From the NCBI RefSeq assembly GCF_900105495.1, contig NZ_FNTF01000002.1:2827501-2891500 (forward strand): a DNA stretch of 64,000 nucleotides, written 5' to 3'. The position numbers and the translations under genes are program-made. Positions 26,368-34,946 of the stretch are shown one piece after another. The notes beneath the pieces are model-generated. The model was not told where the DNA came from. It did not search any database and saw only the letters and a program-made list of their open reading frames with translations. How positions within the stretch are numbered: position 1 is the stretch's first letter; every line of letters starts with the position of its first letter. This DNA is from Pseudomonas frederiksbergensis (GTDB lineage Bacteria > Pseudomonadota > Gammaproteobacteria > Pseudomonadales > Pseudomonadaceae).

Positions 26368-26736
26368 ATGTCCCGCCGTCTGCCTGTGATTCTGCTGCTC
26401 GTTCTCCTGCCGTTATGGCTGGCCGCCAGTTATGGCGCGCGGTATGGCTTCATGGAGGATGCTCAATGGGTCGGCATCTGCGTGGACGAAGCAAGCCGCT
26501 GGGAATGCCAGGTTCGTTCGAGCCTGGGCTTGATGATTCACTTCAAGGTATTGGGCTTCGCGGCATTGGCGGCAGCCGTTATCGGGTTTGTGCTGCCGGG
26601 CCGGGCAGGGTGGTGGTTGGCGGTGCTGGCGCTGGTGTTCGGGTTGCCGGCGTTGGCGTTGTACAACACGACGTTGGCTGTTTTTGCGGTGGTGCTTGCT
26701 GGATTGCGTCTGGTCCGGGCTTCCCGCAGCGTCTGA
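26368..26736 (+). CDS. Small four-helix membrane protein, unknown function
   Basis: Protein of 122 residues from ATG 26368, six bases after GGAG. Hydrophobic segments lie at about residues 5-22, 55-70, 74-92 and 97-112. A hydrophilic loop with two Cys (ICVDEASRWECQV, about residues 36-48) would lie in the periplasm. No family recognised. It is alone between the hydrolase gene and a REP pair, with its own upstream gap of 224 bases. Confidence 0.7.
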   Translation: MSRRLPVILLLVLLPLWLAASYGARYGFMEDAQWVGICVDEASRWECQVRSSLGLMIHFKVLGFAALAAAVIGFVLPGRAGWWLAVLALVFGLPALALYNTTLAVFAVVLAGLRLVRASRSV

Positions 26737-26744
26737 CAGTCAGC

Positions 26745-26837
26745 CATCGCGAGCAAGCTCGCTCCCACAGGGATCTTTGTCGTACACAAATTCTGTATTC
26801 GCTGAAGAACCCTGTGGGAGCGAGCTTGCTCGCGATG
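26745..26837. repeat. REPIN-type inverted REP pair
   Basis: Perfect 27-base arms at 26745-26771 and 26811-26837 (catcgcgagcaagctcgctc and complement), with a 39-base centre. GTGGGAG family. Confidence 0.92.
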
Positions 26838-26859
26838 AGGCCAGTAGCTGCGCAGAGGA

Positions 26860-28413
26860 TTACCCCTTGCGAACCCGCAAACTGCGCCACAACGCTGCAA
26901 CCATCAATACACTCACCAGCGCCCAACCCCAGGCCTGCTGGTTCTGCAAGCCTTCACCGTAAAGCTGCGGCGCAATGCCGGCACCGATGATGAAGGTCAA
27001 CAGGGCAATCTCCCGACGCGGCACACTGACCGGGCGGCACAGATAAACCAGCGCCGGCAGGATGAACGCGACGCTCGGGAAGCTGCGATAACGCGGGTCT
27101 AACACCAGCTCCAGCATGGTCACCGCAGCTGCAAACCCGGCCACCGCGAGCAGCCAGCCTGCCCGACGTTCCAGCGCATTGAACGCCCGTCCGCGCCAAC
27201 CGGCCCGAGGGCTCAGGGTCAGTGCCGCATGGGCCAGCACCAACACATTCAACGCCGTCAGCAAAGCGACCCACAACCATTCACTGGTAAACCGCGTGGT
27301 GATACGGGCCAGGTCACCCCAGGCGCCAATCGAGCAAGCGGCCAGCGCACCGAGCAGCGGCAGAACCAGCGCGGCGCGAGTGCTGCGTACACGGCCGCCG
27401 AGGATCAACGTGCCAAGGAAAATCAAACCACCCACCGCCAGCCACTGCGACCAGTAAGGTACGTTCGACACCGGACCGGCAAGCACGCCCTTGTCCTGGC
27501 GATCGGCATCGAACAGCCCCCAGTAACCACCGACCGCACCTTCGCTGGCGCGTTTCCATGGCTGGTCGAAGGCTTCGATCAGGTTGTAATGCCAGCCTTG
27601 CTGCTCCGCCATGATGACAAAAGCACGAATGAACCTGGCTTCATTGACCCGGCTCGGCAGGGCGGTTTCACGCTGACGGCCTTCGCTGGGCCAGCCGGTT
27701 TCACCAATCATCACGTCCTTGGGGGCGAACTTGTTGCCGAATACCTGACGTACTTCGGCCACATGCTGCAGGGCCGCGTCGATATTCGAAGGGTCATCTT
27801 CCCAGTACGGCAACAAATGGATAGTCAGGAAATCCACCGCCGGGGCGATTTCCGGGTGCTTGAGCCAGAACTCCCAGACGTCCGCGTAAGTGACGGGTTG
27901 CTTGACCTGGCTTTTGACTTTACTGATGAGCTTGACCAGTTGCGCGCCCGTGACTTCCTTGCGCAACAGGGTTTCATTGCCGACGATCACCGAGGTCACC
28001 ACGTCCGCGTTGGCGTTGGCCGAGGCGATCAGCAGGTCGACTTCCTTGGCGGTGTCCACCGCGTTGCTGTTGACCCAGGCGCCGATCATCAGCTTCAGCC
28101 CGTGCTTGCGCGCCAGGTCGGGCAGGGCCTCGAGGCCGGTCATGGAATAAGTGCGGATGCACTCGAAGCTTTTGGCCAGCAGTGCGAGGTCGGCGTCCAT
28201 GCGCTCGGGGCGCAGCTTGAACGGCTGATCAAACGGTGATTGGTCCTTGTCGAACGGGGTGTAGGAGGCGCATTGCAGCTTGTGCGTCGCACTGGCCACG
28301 TCTGGCAGAACCACCGGTTTACCGAGGCCATACCAGAAACCACCCAGGGCAAAAAGCCCCAGCAGGCAGGCGAATAGATAAGCAAAAAAAGGAAAGCGGG
28401 ATGTCGCGGGCAT
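26860..28413 (-). CDS. GH17 beta-1,3-glucan-active enzyme with C-terminal membrane domain
   Basis: Protein of 517 residues from ATG 28413. A signal anchor (about 9-28) is followed by a family 17 glycoside hydrolase domain with the acid/base in SVIVGNETLL (Glu147) and the nucleophile in MIGETGWPSEG (Glu238). From about residue 345 there are six to seven transmembrane helices. This layout recalls proteobacterial GH17 beta-1,3-glucan transferases (Glt/NdvC type) that modify cyclic or linear glucans in the periplasm. Frame extends to 28491, but the ATG directly before the anchor is preferred. It stands alone; no glucan synthase is adjacent. Confidence 0.85.
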   Translation of the reverse strand: MPATSRFPFFAYLFACLLGLFALGGFWYGLGKPVVLPDVASATHKLQCASYTPFDKDQSPFDQPFKLRPERMDADLALLAKSFECIRTYSMTGLEALPDLARKHGLKLMIGAWVNSNAVDTAKEVDLLIASANANADVVTSVIVGNETLLRKEVTGAQLVKLISKVKSQVKQPVTYADVWEFWLKHPEIAPAVDFLTIHLLPYWEDDPSNIDAALQHVAEVRQVFGNKFAPKDVMIGETGWPSEGRQRETALPSRVNEARFIRAFVIMAEQQGWHYNLIEAFDQPWKRASEGAVGGYWGLFDADRQDKGVLAGPVSNVPYWSQWLAVGGLIFLGTLILGGRVRSTRAALVLPLLGALAACSIGAWGDLARITTRFTSEWLWVALLTALNVLVLAHAALTLSPRAGWRGRAFNALERRAGWLLAVAGFAAAVTMLELVLDPRYRSFPSVAFILPALVYLCRPVSVPRREIALLTFIIGAGIAPQLYGEGLQNQQAWGWALVSVLMVAALWRSLRVRKG

Positions 28414-28755
28414 GGTCAGGCCGTCTGGGAGCAAAGCCGCGCATGTTACCTTCATTTGCGGCATGGCTGGTGGCCTGCATACTTTTGACATGCAAAGTTT
28501 GGGCGGATTGGCGGGCGGACTTTCGGTGGTCTAGATTAATGGCGTTCTGATGTCGTTTCTCGATGCCTTGAGGTCGCTGGCAGAGAAGGTCGTCATTGTC
28601 CTGAGGTTGATTATCGACGCGTCAGTGCTTTCATAGATAAATCGCGCTGATGTTCGGATGAGTTTGCGGTGGGCGTGATGGGCGCGCTGTGCACTATAAC
28701 AATACGTTGACGCGACTCGGCATCCGTCGAGCGCAGCACTTTCGGGGAAGTAACG

Positions 28756-29607
28756 ATGAAGATGCGACGACTCTTGGGCGCAGGTGCCGCTTTGGTGCTG
28801 GCGATCAGCTCTACTTTGGCCAGCGCCGAAGGCAAGGCAGTGACTATCGGTTATGTCGACGGCTGGTCGGACAGTGTTGCCACGACCAACGTGGCTGCTG
28901 AAGTGATCCGGCAGAAACTCGGTTATGACGTGAAACTGCAAGCAGTTGCCACCGGGATCATGTGGCAGGGTGTGGCCACTGGCAAACTCGATGCCATGAT
29001 GTCTGCGTGGCTGCCTGTGACTCATGGTGAATACTGGACCAAGAACAAGGACCAGGTCGTCGATTACGGTCCGAACTTCAAGGACGCAAGAATTGGCCTG
29101 ATCGTGCCGGAGTACGTCAAAGCCAAAAGTATTGCCGATCTGAAAACCGACGACAGCTTCAAAAATCGCATCGTCGGCATCGACGCCGGTTCGGGCGTAA
29201 TGATCAAGTCCGAACAGGCCATCAAGGACTACGATCTCACCGGTTACCAACTCAAGGCCAGTTCCGGCGCCGGCATGATTGCCGAGCTGACCCGTGCCGA
29301 GAAGAAAAACGAATCCATTGCTGTCACCGGTTGGGTGCCGCACTGGATGTTCGCCAAGTGGAAACTGCGCTTCCTGGACGACCCGAAAGGCGTTTATGGC
29401 GCGGCAGAAACTGTAAACAACATCGGCAGCAAAGAACTGGCAACCAAGGCTCCGGAAGTTGCCAAGTTCCTGAAGAACTTCCAGTGGGCGTCGAAAGACG
29501 AAATCGGCGAAGTCATGTTGGCCATTCAGGATGGTGCCAAACCTGAAGCCGCCGCCAAGGATTGGGTCGCCAAGCACCCGGAACGCGTTGCAGATTGGAC
29601 TAAATGA
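28756..29607 (+). CDS. Glycine betaine/choline/carnitine-type substrate-binding protein (orphan)
   Basis: OpuAC-family periplasmic protein of 283 residues with a signal peptide ending TLASA (about residue 24). It has the ligand-site Trp pattern DGWSDSVATTN, GIMWQGVATGKLDAMMSAWLP, IDAGSGVMIKSEQAI and VTGWVPHWMFAKW, which forms the aromatic box for quaternary amines. No permease or ATPase gene is near, as with the orphan binding proteins BetX and CaiX that share the Cbc transporter in Pseudomonas; which ligand this one prefers cannot be told. Terminator follows. Confidence 0.88.
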   Translation: MKMRRLLGAGAALVLAISSTLASAEGKAVTIGYVDGWSDSVATTNVAAEVIRQKLGYDVKLQAVATGIMWQGVATGKLDAMMSAWLPVTHGEYWTKNKDQVVDYGPNFKDARIGLIVPEYVKAKSIADLKTDDSFKNRIVGIDAGSGVMIKSEQAIKDYDLTGYQLKASSGAGMIAELTRAEKKNESIAVTGWVPHWMFAKWKLRFLDDPKGVYGAAETVNNIGSKELATKAPEVAKFLKNFQWASKDEIGEVMLAIQDGAKPEAAAKDWVAKHPERVADWTK

Positions 29608-29638
29608 TTTGAGCTGACGCGTCTGGTCAGCACTTCTC

Positions 29639-29675
29639 AAGGCCGCTTGGCATAACCGCCAAGCGGCCTTTTGTT
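29639..29675 (+). terminator. Terminator of the betaine-type binding protein gene
   Basis: AAGGCCGCTTGG/CCAAGCGGCCTT stem (29639-29670) with an eight-base loop, followed by TTGTTTT. Confidence 0.9.
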
Positions 29676-29681
29676 TTCCTT

Positions 29682-29771
29682 TGTGGGAGCGAGCCTGCTC
29701 GCGATAGCGGTGTATCAGTCGATATTGAAGTTGACTGACACACCGCTATCGCGAGCAGGCTCGCTCCCACA
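29682..29771. repeat. REPIN-type inverted REP pair
   Basis: Perfect 32-base arms at 29682-29713 and 29740-29771 (tgtgggagcgagcctgctcg and complement). It is the longest-armed member of the GTGGGAG family here. Confidence 0.93.
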
Positions 29772-29901
29772 GTGTTTGATGCAGACTGGAGAATGGCATA
29801 ACCGTCATGTCGTTCTAATACTAAGGTCGTCTGGAACCAGTTCCGTAGCCGCATAGAGTGGATAACGTTCCAACTTCATCTGTGCTGCGAGGATAAAAAC
29901 A

Positions 29902-30213
29902 ATGAACGACAGCATTTACCTCTCGATTCAAAACAGCCCGCGCTTCAAGGAGCTGGTTAGTAAGCGAGAAAGGTTCGCCTGGATTCTTTCGGCGATCATG
30001 CTTGGGCTTTACTCCGGATTCATCCTTTTGATTGCTTACGGGCCGCATATTCTGGGAGCAAAAATCAGCCCCGAGTCTTCGATTACCTGGGGAATACCGA
30101 TTGGTGTCGGGCTGATTCTCTCGGCCTTTATCCTGACTGCAATCTACGTACGACGCGCCAATGGCGAATTTGATGACCTGAACAATGCGATTCTCAAGGA
30201 GGCTCAGCAATGA
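29902..30213 (+). CDS. yjcH: DUF485 membrane protein upstream of actP (YjcH-like)
   Basis: Protein of 103 residues with two transmembrane helices (about 27-50 and 65-85) and the DUF485 pattern [27 protein letters not shown] and [13 protein letters not shown]. It is nearly always paired with the acetate permease and is thought to assist it, though its role is not settled. ATG 29902 has GAGGA upstream; its stop overlaps actP (ATGA). Confidence 0.93.
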   Translation: MNDSIYLSIQNSPRFKELVSKRERFAWILSAIMLGLYSGFILLIAYGPHILGAKISPESSITWGIPIGVGLILSAFILTAIYVRRANGEFDDLNNAILKEAQQ

Positions 30214-31868
30214 TCCGGCGTCTAATGGCTCTATTGAGCATCGCAGCCTTTGCACCTGGCGCCTGGGCAGGTGAAGCCCTGACCGGCGAAGTGCACAAAC
30301 AACCGCTCAACGTTTCCGCGATCCTGATGTTCGTCGCGTTCGTTGGCCTGACCCTGTGCATCACCTACTGGGCTTCCAAGCGCAACAATTCGGCGGCTGA
30401 CTACTATGCGGCGGGTGGCAAGATCACCGGCTTCCAGAACGGTCTGGCAATCGCCGGTGACTACATGTCGGCGGCGTCCTTCCTGGGTATTTCCGCTCTG
30501 GTGTTCACTTCCGGTTACGACGGCCTGATCTACTCGATCGGCTTCCTGGTGGGCTGGCCGATCATTCTGTTCCTGATCGCCGAGCGCCTGCGTAACCTGG
30601 GTAAATACACCTTTGCCGACGTGGCGTCCTACCGCCTTGGGCAGACCCAGATCCGCACGCTGTCCGCTTGCGGTTCGCTGGTGGTGGTGGCGTTCTACCT
30701 GATCGCGCAAATGGTCGGTGCCGGCAAGCTGATCCAGCTGCTGTTCGGTCTCGACTACTACGTTGCCGTAATCCTGGTCGGTATCCTGATGTGCATGTAT
30801 GTGTTGTTCGGCGGCATGCTGGCGACCACCTGGGTGCAGATCATCAAGGCTGTGTTGCTGCTGTCCGGTGCTTCGTTCATGGCGCTGATGGTCATGAAGC
30901 ACGTCAACTTCGACTTCAGCTTGCTGTTTTCCGAGGCGATCAAGGTTCACCCTAAAGGTGAAGCCATCATGAGCCCGGGCGGCCTGGTGAAAGATCCGGT
31001 CTCGGCATTCTCCCTTGGTCTGGCGCTGATGTTCGGTACCGCTGGCCTGCCGCACATTCTGATGCGCTTCTTCACCGTGAGTGACGCGAAAGAAGCTCGC
31101 AAGAGCGTGCTGTATGCAACCGGCTTCATCGGCTACTTCTACATTCTGACCTTCATCATCGGCTTCGGCGCGATCTTGCTGGTCAGCACCAACCCTGCCT
31201 TTAAAGATGCTGCTGGCGCGCTGTTGGGCGGCAACAACATGGCGGCGGTGCACCTGTCCAATGCGGTGGGTGGCAGTATCTTCCTGGGCTTCATCTCGGC
31301 TGTAGCGTTCGCAACCATCCTGGCTGTAGTGGCTGGTTTGACGCTCGCCGGCGCTACGGCTGTGTCTCACGACCTTTACGCCAGCGTGATCAAGAAGGGC
31401 AAGGCCAACGACAAGGACGAGATTCGCGTTTCGAAAATCACCACCGTCTGCCTGGGTGTGTTGGCAATCGGCTTGGGCATTCTGTTCGAAAGCCAGAACA
31501 TCGCGTTCATGGTGGGCCTGGCGTTCTCCATCGCGGCGAGCTGTAACTTCCCGGTGCTGCTGCTTTCGATGTACTGGAAGAAGCTGACCACACGTGGTGC
31601 GATGATCGGTGGCTGGTTGGGGCTGATCAGTGCCGTTGGTTTGATGGTCCTTGGGCCAACCATTTGGGTGCAGATCCTGCATCACGAGAAGGCTATCTTC
31701 CCGTATGAGTACCCGGCGCTGTTCTCCATGGCCATTGCGTTTGTCGGGATCTGGTTCTTCTCGATCACTGACAAGTCGACGGCCGGCGTTAATGAGCGGG
31801 CGCTGTTCTTCCCTCAGTTCGTTCGTTCGCAGACGGGCTTGGGCGCGAGTGGGGCGGTTTCGCACTAA
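30210..31868 (+). CDS. actP: Cation/acetate symporter ActP
   Basis: Sodium:solute symporter of 552 residues with a cleaved signal peptide (AFAPGAWA) and about 13 helices. Family signatures are [55 protein letters not shown] and [15 protein letters not shown]. It takes up acetate, and some homologues also take up glycolate or pyruvate. It is coupled to the DUF485 gene by ATGA; acetyl-CoA synthetase is not adjacent. A strong terminator follows. Confidence 0.95.
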   Translation: MIRRLMALLSIAAFAPGAWAGEALTGEVHKQPLNVSAILMFVAFVGLTLCITYWASKRNNSAADYYAAGGKITGFQNGLAIAGDYMSAASFLGISALVFTSGYDGLIYSIGFLVGWPIILFLIAERLRNLGKYTFADVASYRLGQTQIRTLSACGSLVVVAFYLIAQMVGAGKLIQLLFGLDYYVAVILVGILMCMYVLFGGMLATTWVQIIKAVLLLSGASFMALMVMKHVNFDFSLLFSEAIKVHPKGEAIMSPGGLVKDPVSAFSLGLALMFGTAGLPHILMRFFTVSDAKEARKSVLYATGFIGYFYILTFIIGFGAILLVSTNPAFKDAAGALLGGNNMAAVHLSNAVGGSIFLGFISAVAFATILAVVAGLTLAGATAVSHDLYASVIKKGKANDKDEIRVSKITTVCLGVLAIGLGILFESQNIAFMVGLAFSIAASCNFPVLLLSMYWKKLTTRGAMIGGWLGLISAVGLMVLGPTIWVQILHHEKAIFPYEYPALFSMAIAFVGIWFFSITDKSTAGVNERALFFPQFVRSQTGLGASGAVSH

Positions 31869-31905
31869 GGCTTCGAGCTTCTCCATGTAAGCTGCGTTAA
31901 ACAGA

Positions 31906-31942
31906 AATGCCCCGGTCGAGAGATCGGGGCATTTTTTTTTGC
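31906..31942 (+). terminator. Terminator of actP
   Basis: AATGCCCCG/CGGGGCATT stem with a ten-base loop, then a run of nine or ten T. Confidence 0.92.
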
Positions 31943-31984
31943 GGTTATCGGCCCTTGTTGACTGCATACATATCCGTTTCTTCG

Positions 31985-32225
31985 GTAACGGCCACCTATG
32001 GTTCCGCTCTTACAGCGGGTCACTTTGGAAGAGCCTGCGCGGCCCGGCGGAAAGTAACCAAAACGCTTGGCCCCTGACGTACGGCCCTTCGCCTAGGCTC
32101 AGGGTGCCCTCGCTCCGGTCCTGCTCCGTGGGCCCGCCGCCATCGGCCATCCATGGCCGGGGGCGGCTAGCCCGGCATCCATGCCGAGCTGCCCACTGCG
32201 CAGAACCTCCACTCGGCCTCCCGAC
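31985..32225. repeat. GC-rich intergenic element, probably a dispersed repeat
   Basis: This stretch in the 690-base gene-free region after actP contains short palindromes (gcccggcatccatgccgagc, ggccatccatggcc) and no credible gene. From memory, very similar text (cctatggttccgctcttaca; ccgccatcggccatccatgg; gcgcagaacctccactcggc) recurs in intergenic regions of many Pseudomonas genomes; copy number cannot be tested here. Confidence 0.5.
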
Positions 32226-32236
32226 GGGGCAGATCA

Positions 32237-32302
32237 AAAGCCAAAGCCAAAGCCAAAGCCAAAGCCAAAGCCAAAGCCAAAGCCAAAGCCAAAGCCAAAG
32301 CC
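32237..32302. repeat. Tandem hexanucleotide repeat (AAAGCC)11
   Basis: Eleven perfect copies of AAAGCC, followed by a twelfth unit altered at its last base. In any frame it would encode Lys-Pro or Ser-Gln runs, but no real gene spans it. It sits between the GC-rich element and a palindromic repeat. Confidence 0.97.
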
Positions 32303-32336
32303 AAAGCAAGATAACAGCCCCCACCGCTCACTCACT

Positions 32337-32467
32337 GATCGTTCCCACGCTCCGCGTGGGAATGCATCCCGTGACGCTCCGCGTCACCAATATGTAGGAC
32401 TCAACTCGCCGGAAGGCGGGACGCGGAGCGTTCCCGGCGGCATTCTCACGCGGAGCGTAGGAACGAT
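32337..32467. repeat. Palindromic intergenic repeat (GATCGTTCCCACGC family)
   Basis: Outer arms gatcgttcccacgctccgcg (from 32337) and its imperfect complement ending at 32467; internal gtgacgctccgcgtcac is itself a palindrome. Same family as 16378-16489. Confidence 0.88.
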
Positions 32468-32485
32468 AAGGTTCATCGCACAAAC

Positions 32486-32516
32486 AAAAACGGCCTCTAT
32501 ATAAATAGAGGCCGTT
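32486..32516 (-). terminator. Terminator of gltA
   Basis: CGGCCTCTAT/ATAGAGGCCG stem (32491-32514), with the A-run 32486-32490 giving the U tract on the minus strand. It lies 38 bases beyond the gltA stop. Confidence 0.88.
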
Positions 32517-32553
32517 CCCGGTGCAACTTTAAGACGTTATCGCAAGACAGGTC

Positions 32554-33843
32554 TTATTTGCGGTCTTCCAGCTTGGTGATGTCACGCGACTCGTAGCCGG
32601 TGTACAGCTGGCGGGGGCGGCCAATCTTGTACGGGCTGGAGAGCATTTCTTTCCAGTGGGAGATCCAGCCGACAGTCCGCGCCAAAGCGAAGATCACGGT
32701 GAACATGCTGGTTGGAATGCCGATCGCCTTGAGGATGATCCCCGAGTAGAAGTCGACGTTCGGGTACAGCGAGCGTTCGATGAAGTACGGGTCGGTCAGG
32801 GCGATCTCTTCCAGGCGCATGGCCAGTTCGAGTTGCGGATCGTTGGTGATGCCCAGTTCCTTCAGTACTTCGTCGCAGGTCTGCTTCATCACTGTTGCGC
32901 GTGGGTCGCGGTTTTTGTAAACCCGGTGACCGAAGCCCATCAGTTTGAACGGATCGTTCTTGTCCTTGGCCTTGGCGATGTACTTGTCGATGTTCGACAC
33001 ATCGCCAATTTCATCGAGCATGGTCAGAACGGCTTCGTTCGCGCCGCCGTGGGCAGGGCCCCACAGTGCAGCGATACCGGCGGCGATACAGGCGAACGGG
33101 TTGGCACCCGAAGAGCCGGCCAGGCGTACGGTGGAAGTCGATGCGTTCTGCTCGTGGTCGGCATGGAGGATGAAGATCTTGTCCATGGCGTTGGCGAGTA
33201 CCGGGCTGATCGGTTTGATCTCGCACGGGGTGTTGAACATCATGTGCAGGAAGTTTTCCGCGTACGTCAGGTCGTTGCGCGGGTACATCATGGGTTGCCC
33301 CATCGAGTACTTGTAAACCATCGCTGCCAGGGTCGGCATCTTGGCAACCAGGCGGATCGCGGAGATTTCGCGATGCTGCGGGTTATTGATGTCCAGGGAG
33401 TCGTGGTAGAAGGCCGAGAGGGCGCCGACTACACCGCACATGACGGCCATTGGGTGGGCGTCGCGACGGAAACCGTTGAAGAACGTCTTCAGCTGCTCGT
33501 GAACCATGGTGTGGTTCTTTACGGTGCTGACGAACTGGGCCTTCTGTTCTGCAGTCGGCAATTCGCCGTTGAGCAGCAGATAGCAGGTTTCCAGGTAGTC
33601 CGACTTTTCAGCCAGCTGTTCGATCGGGTAGCCGCGGTGCAGCAGGATGCCGTTGTCGCCGTCGATATAGGTGATCTTCGACTCGCAGGAAGCTGTCGAC
33701 ATGAAACCAGGGTCAAAGGTGAAACGGCCCGTGGCCGTCAGGCCCCGAACATCGATAACATCGGGACCAACGGTGCCGGTTAAAATGGGCAGCTCGACGG
33801 GGGCTGCGCCCTCGATGATCAACTGCGCTTTTTTGTCAGCCAT
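32554..33843 (-). CDS. gltA: Citrate synthase
   Basis: Hexameric type II citrate synthase of 429 residues; joins oxaloacetate and acetyl-CoA. Motifs: [20 protein letters not shown], the catalytic His segment [20 protein letters not shown] and [12 protein letters not shown], and [18 protein letters not shown] 33843 has GGAGG upstream (complement of cctcc at 33847). It diverges from sdhCDAB across a gap of about 360 bases holding promoters for both. Confidence 0.98.
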   Translation of the reverse strand: MADKKAQLIIEGAAPVELPILTGTVGPDVIDVRGLTATGRFTFDPGFMSTASCESKITYIDGDNGILLHRGYPIEQLAEKSDYLETCYLLLNGELPTAEQKAQFVSTVKNHTMVHEQLKTFFNGFRRDAHPMAVMCGVVGALSAFYHDSLDINNPQHREISAIRLVAKMPTLAAMVYKYSMGQPMMYPRNDLTYAENFLHMMFNTPCEIKPISPVLANAMDKIFILHADHEQNASTSTVRLAGSSGANPFACIAAGIAALWGPAHGGANEAVLTMLDEIGDVSNIDKYIAKAKDKNDPFKLMGFGHRVYKNRDPRATVMKQTCDEVLKELGITNDPQLELAMRLEEIALTDPYFIERSLYPNVDFYSGIILKAIGIPTSMFTVIFALARTVGWISHWKEMLSSPYKIGRPRQLYTGYESRDITKLEDRK

Positions 33844-33901
33844 GTGGCCTCCTATTTATGCTTGAAATCATCAGACAGACCCCCCACGCAGGGCCCGCAC
33901 C

Positions 33902-33929
33902 ACTATAGTGAGATAAATTCGAATGTCAA
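33902..33929 (-). promoter_or_regulatory. Sigma70 promoter of gltA
   Basis: On the minus strand TTGACA (complement of 33924-33929), a 16-base spacer and TATAGT (complement of 33902-33907). Expected start of transcription is near 33895, about 50 bases before the ATG. Confidence 0.75.
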
Positions 33930-34043
33930 TTTGCCTAAAGTCTTGCTCCAGAAGGCTTTAACCGGACTTTTTCCTCGAAATTGCCTGCCATTTACGCCTT
34001 TTATCCGACTTGTGCAATGCGCTATTAGGGGAAGGTGAACGCG

Positions 34044-34072
34044 TTGTCATTAGTAGCCTAACTGTCTATACT
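34044..34072 (+). promoter_or_regulatory. Sigma70 promoter of sdhCDAB
   Basis: TTGTCA (34044-34049), a 17-base spacer and TATACT (34067-34072). It gives a leader of about 125 bases before sdhC. The remainder of the gltA-sdhC gap shows no gene. Confidence 0.7.
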
Positions 34073-34206
34073 CGGCCACCGACCGCCAGGGGCTTTTGGG
34101 CCTGCTTTATTGGGGGTCGCATCCCTGGGTGGTGGTTACCTGACCAGTGCACTCCCCAACAACTTTGCCCTGATTGTTAGGGGCTCTTCAGTGTGAAAAA
34201 AAAGCC

Positions 34207-34581
34207 GTGAAAAGCCAACGACCTGTAAACCTAGACCTAAGGACCATCAAACTCCCCATCACCGGCGTTACGTCGTTTCTTCACCGTGTTTCCGGCATCA
34301 TTCTCTTTCTGGGCCTTGGCTTCATGCTTTATGCATTGGGCAAGTCTCTGGATTCTGAGGAAGGTTTTGCCGAGGTGAAGGCATGCTTGACCAGCCCGCT
34401 GGCCAAGTTCGTAGCATGGGGCCTCCTGTCCGCTCTTCTGTATCACCTGGTAGCCGGTGTGCGCCACTTGATCATGGACATGGGCATCGGTGAGACGCTG
34501 GAAGGCGGCCGCCTGGGCTCGAAAATTATCATCGCCGTTTCCGTGGTGCTGATCGTTCTGGCAGGAGTTTGGATATGGTAA
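34207..34581 (+). CDS. sdhC: Succinate dehydrogenase cytochrome b556 subunit
   Basis: Membrane anchor of 124 residues (start GTG 34207: MKSQRPVNLDLRTIKLPITG); the frame is open to a TTG at 34174, and the exact start is uncertain because no strong ribosome site is seen. Three transmembrane helices. SFLHRVSGIILF carries the quinone-site Ser/Arg and LLYHLVAGVRHLIMD contains the heme-ligand His region. It is part of complex II and overlaps sdhD. Confidence 0.93.
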   Translation: MKSQRPVNLDLRTIKLPITGVTSFLHRVSGIILFLGLGFMLYALGKSLDSEEGFAEVKACLTSPLAKFVAWGLLSALLYHLVAGVRHLIMDMGIGETLEGGRLGSKIIIAVSVVLIVLAGVWIW

Positions 34582-34943
34582 CCAGCGTTACGAACCTTTC
34601 GCGTTCCGGTCTTTATGACTGGATGGCGCAACGTGTGTCTGCGGTCGTTCTCGCGGCTTATTTCATCTTCCTGATCGGATACCTTGTAGCGAATCCGGGC
34701 ATTGGCTATGACCAATGGCATGGCCTGTTCGCCCACAACGGGATGCGTATCTTCAGTCTGCTGGCCCTTGTGGCCCTGGGCGCTCACGCCTGGGTCGGCA
34801 TGTGGACCATCGCGACCGACTACCTGACGCCAATGGCGCTGGGCAAGTCCGCGACTGCAGTACGTTTCCTTTTCCAGGCAGTATGCGGCGTTGCGATGTT
34901 CGCTTACTTCGTCTGGGGTGTGCAGATTCTCTGGGGTATCTGA
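34575..34943 (+). CDS. sdhD: Succinate dehydrogenase membrane anchor subunit
   Basis: Second anchor subunit, 122 residues from ATG 34575 with CAGGAG upstream. Three helices; YDWMAQRVSAVVLAAYF and ALGAHAWVGMWTIATDYL carry the residues expected around heme b and the quinone site. Overlaps the sdhC stop by seven bases and ends three bases before sdhA. Confidence 0.94.
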   Translation: MVTSVTNLSRSGLYDWMAQRVSAVVLAAYFIFLIGYLVANPGIGYDQWHGLFAHNGMRIFSLLALVALGAHAWVGMWTIATDYLTPMALGKSATAVRFLFQAVCGVAMFAYFVWGVQILWGI

Positions 34944-34946
34944 TTC

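Noticed and set aside
30231-31967. Minus-strand open frame of 578 codons opposite actP
   Set aside because: Shadow frame; ActP motifs on the plus strand are complete and coupled to the DUF485 gene.
32237-32302. Possible CRISPR array
   Set aside because: Units are six bases with no spacers; it is a simple sequence repeat.
32010-32504. Open frames encoding Lys-Pro, Ser-Gln or Leu-Trp runs over the hexamer tract
   Set aside because: They arise from the repeat itself, have no ribosome site and no conserved flanks.
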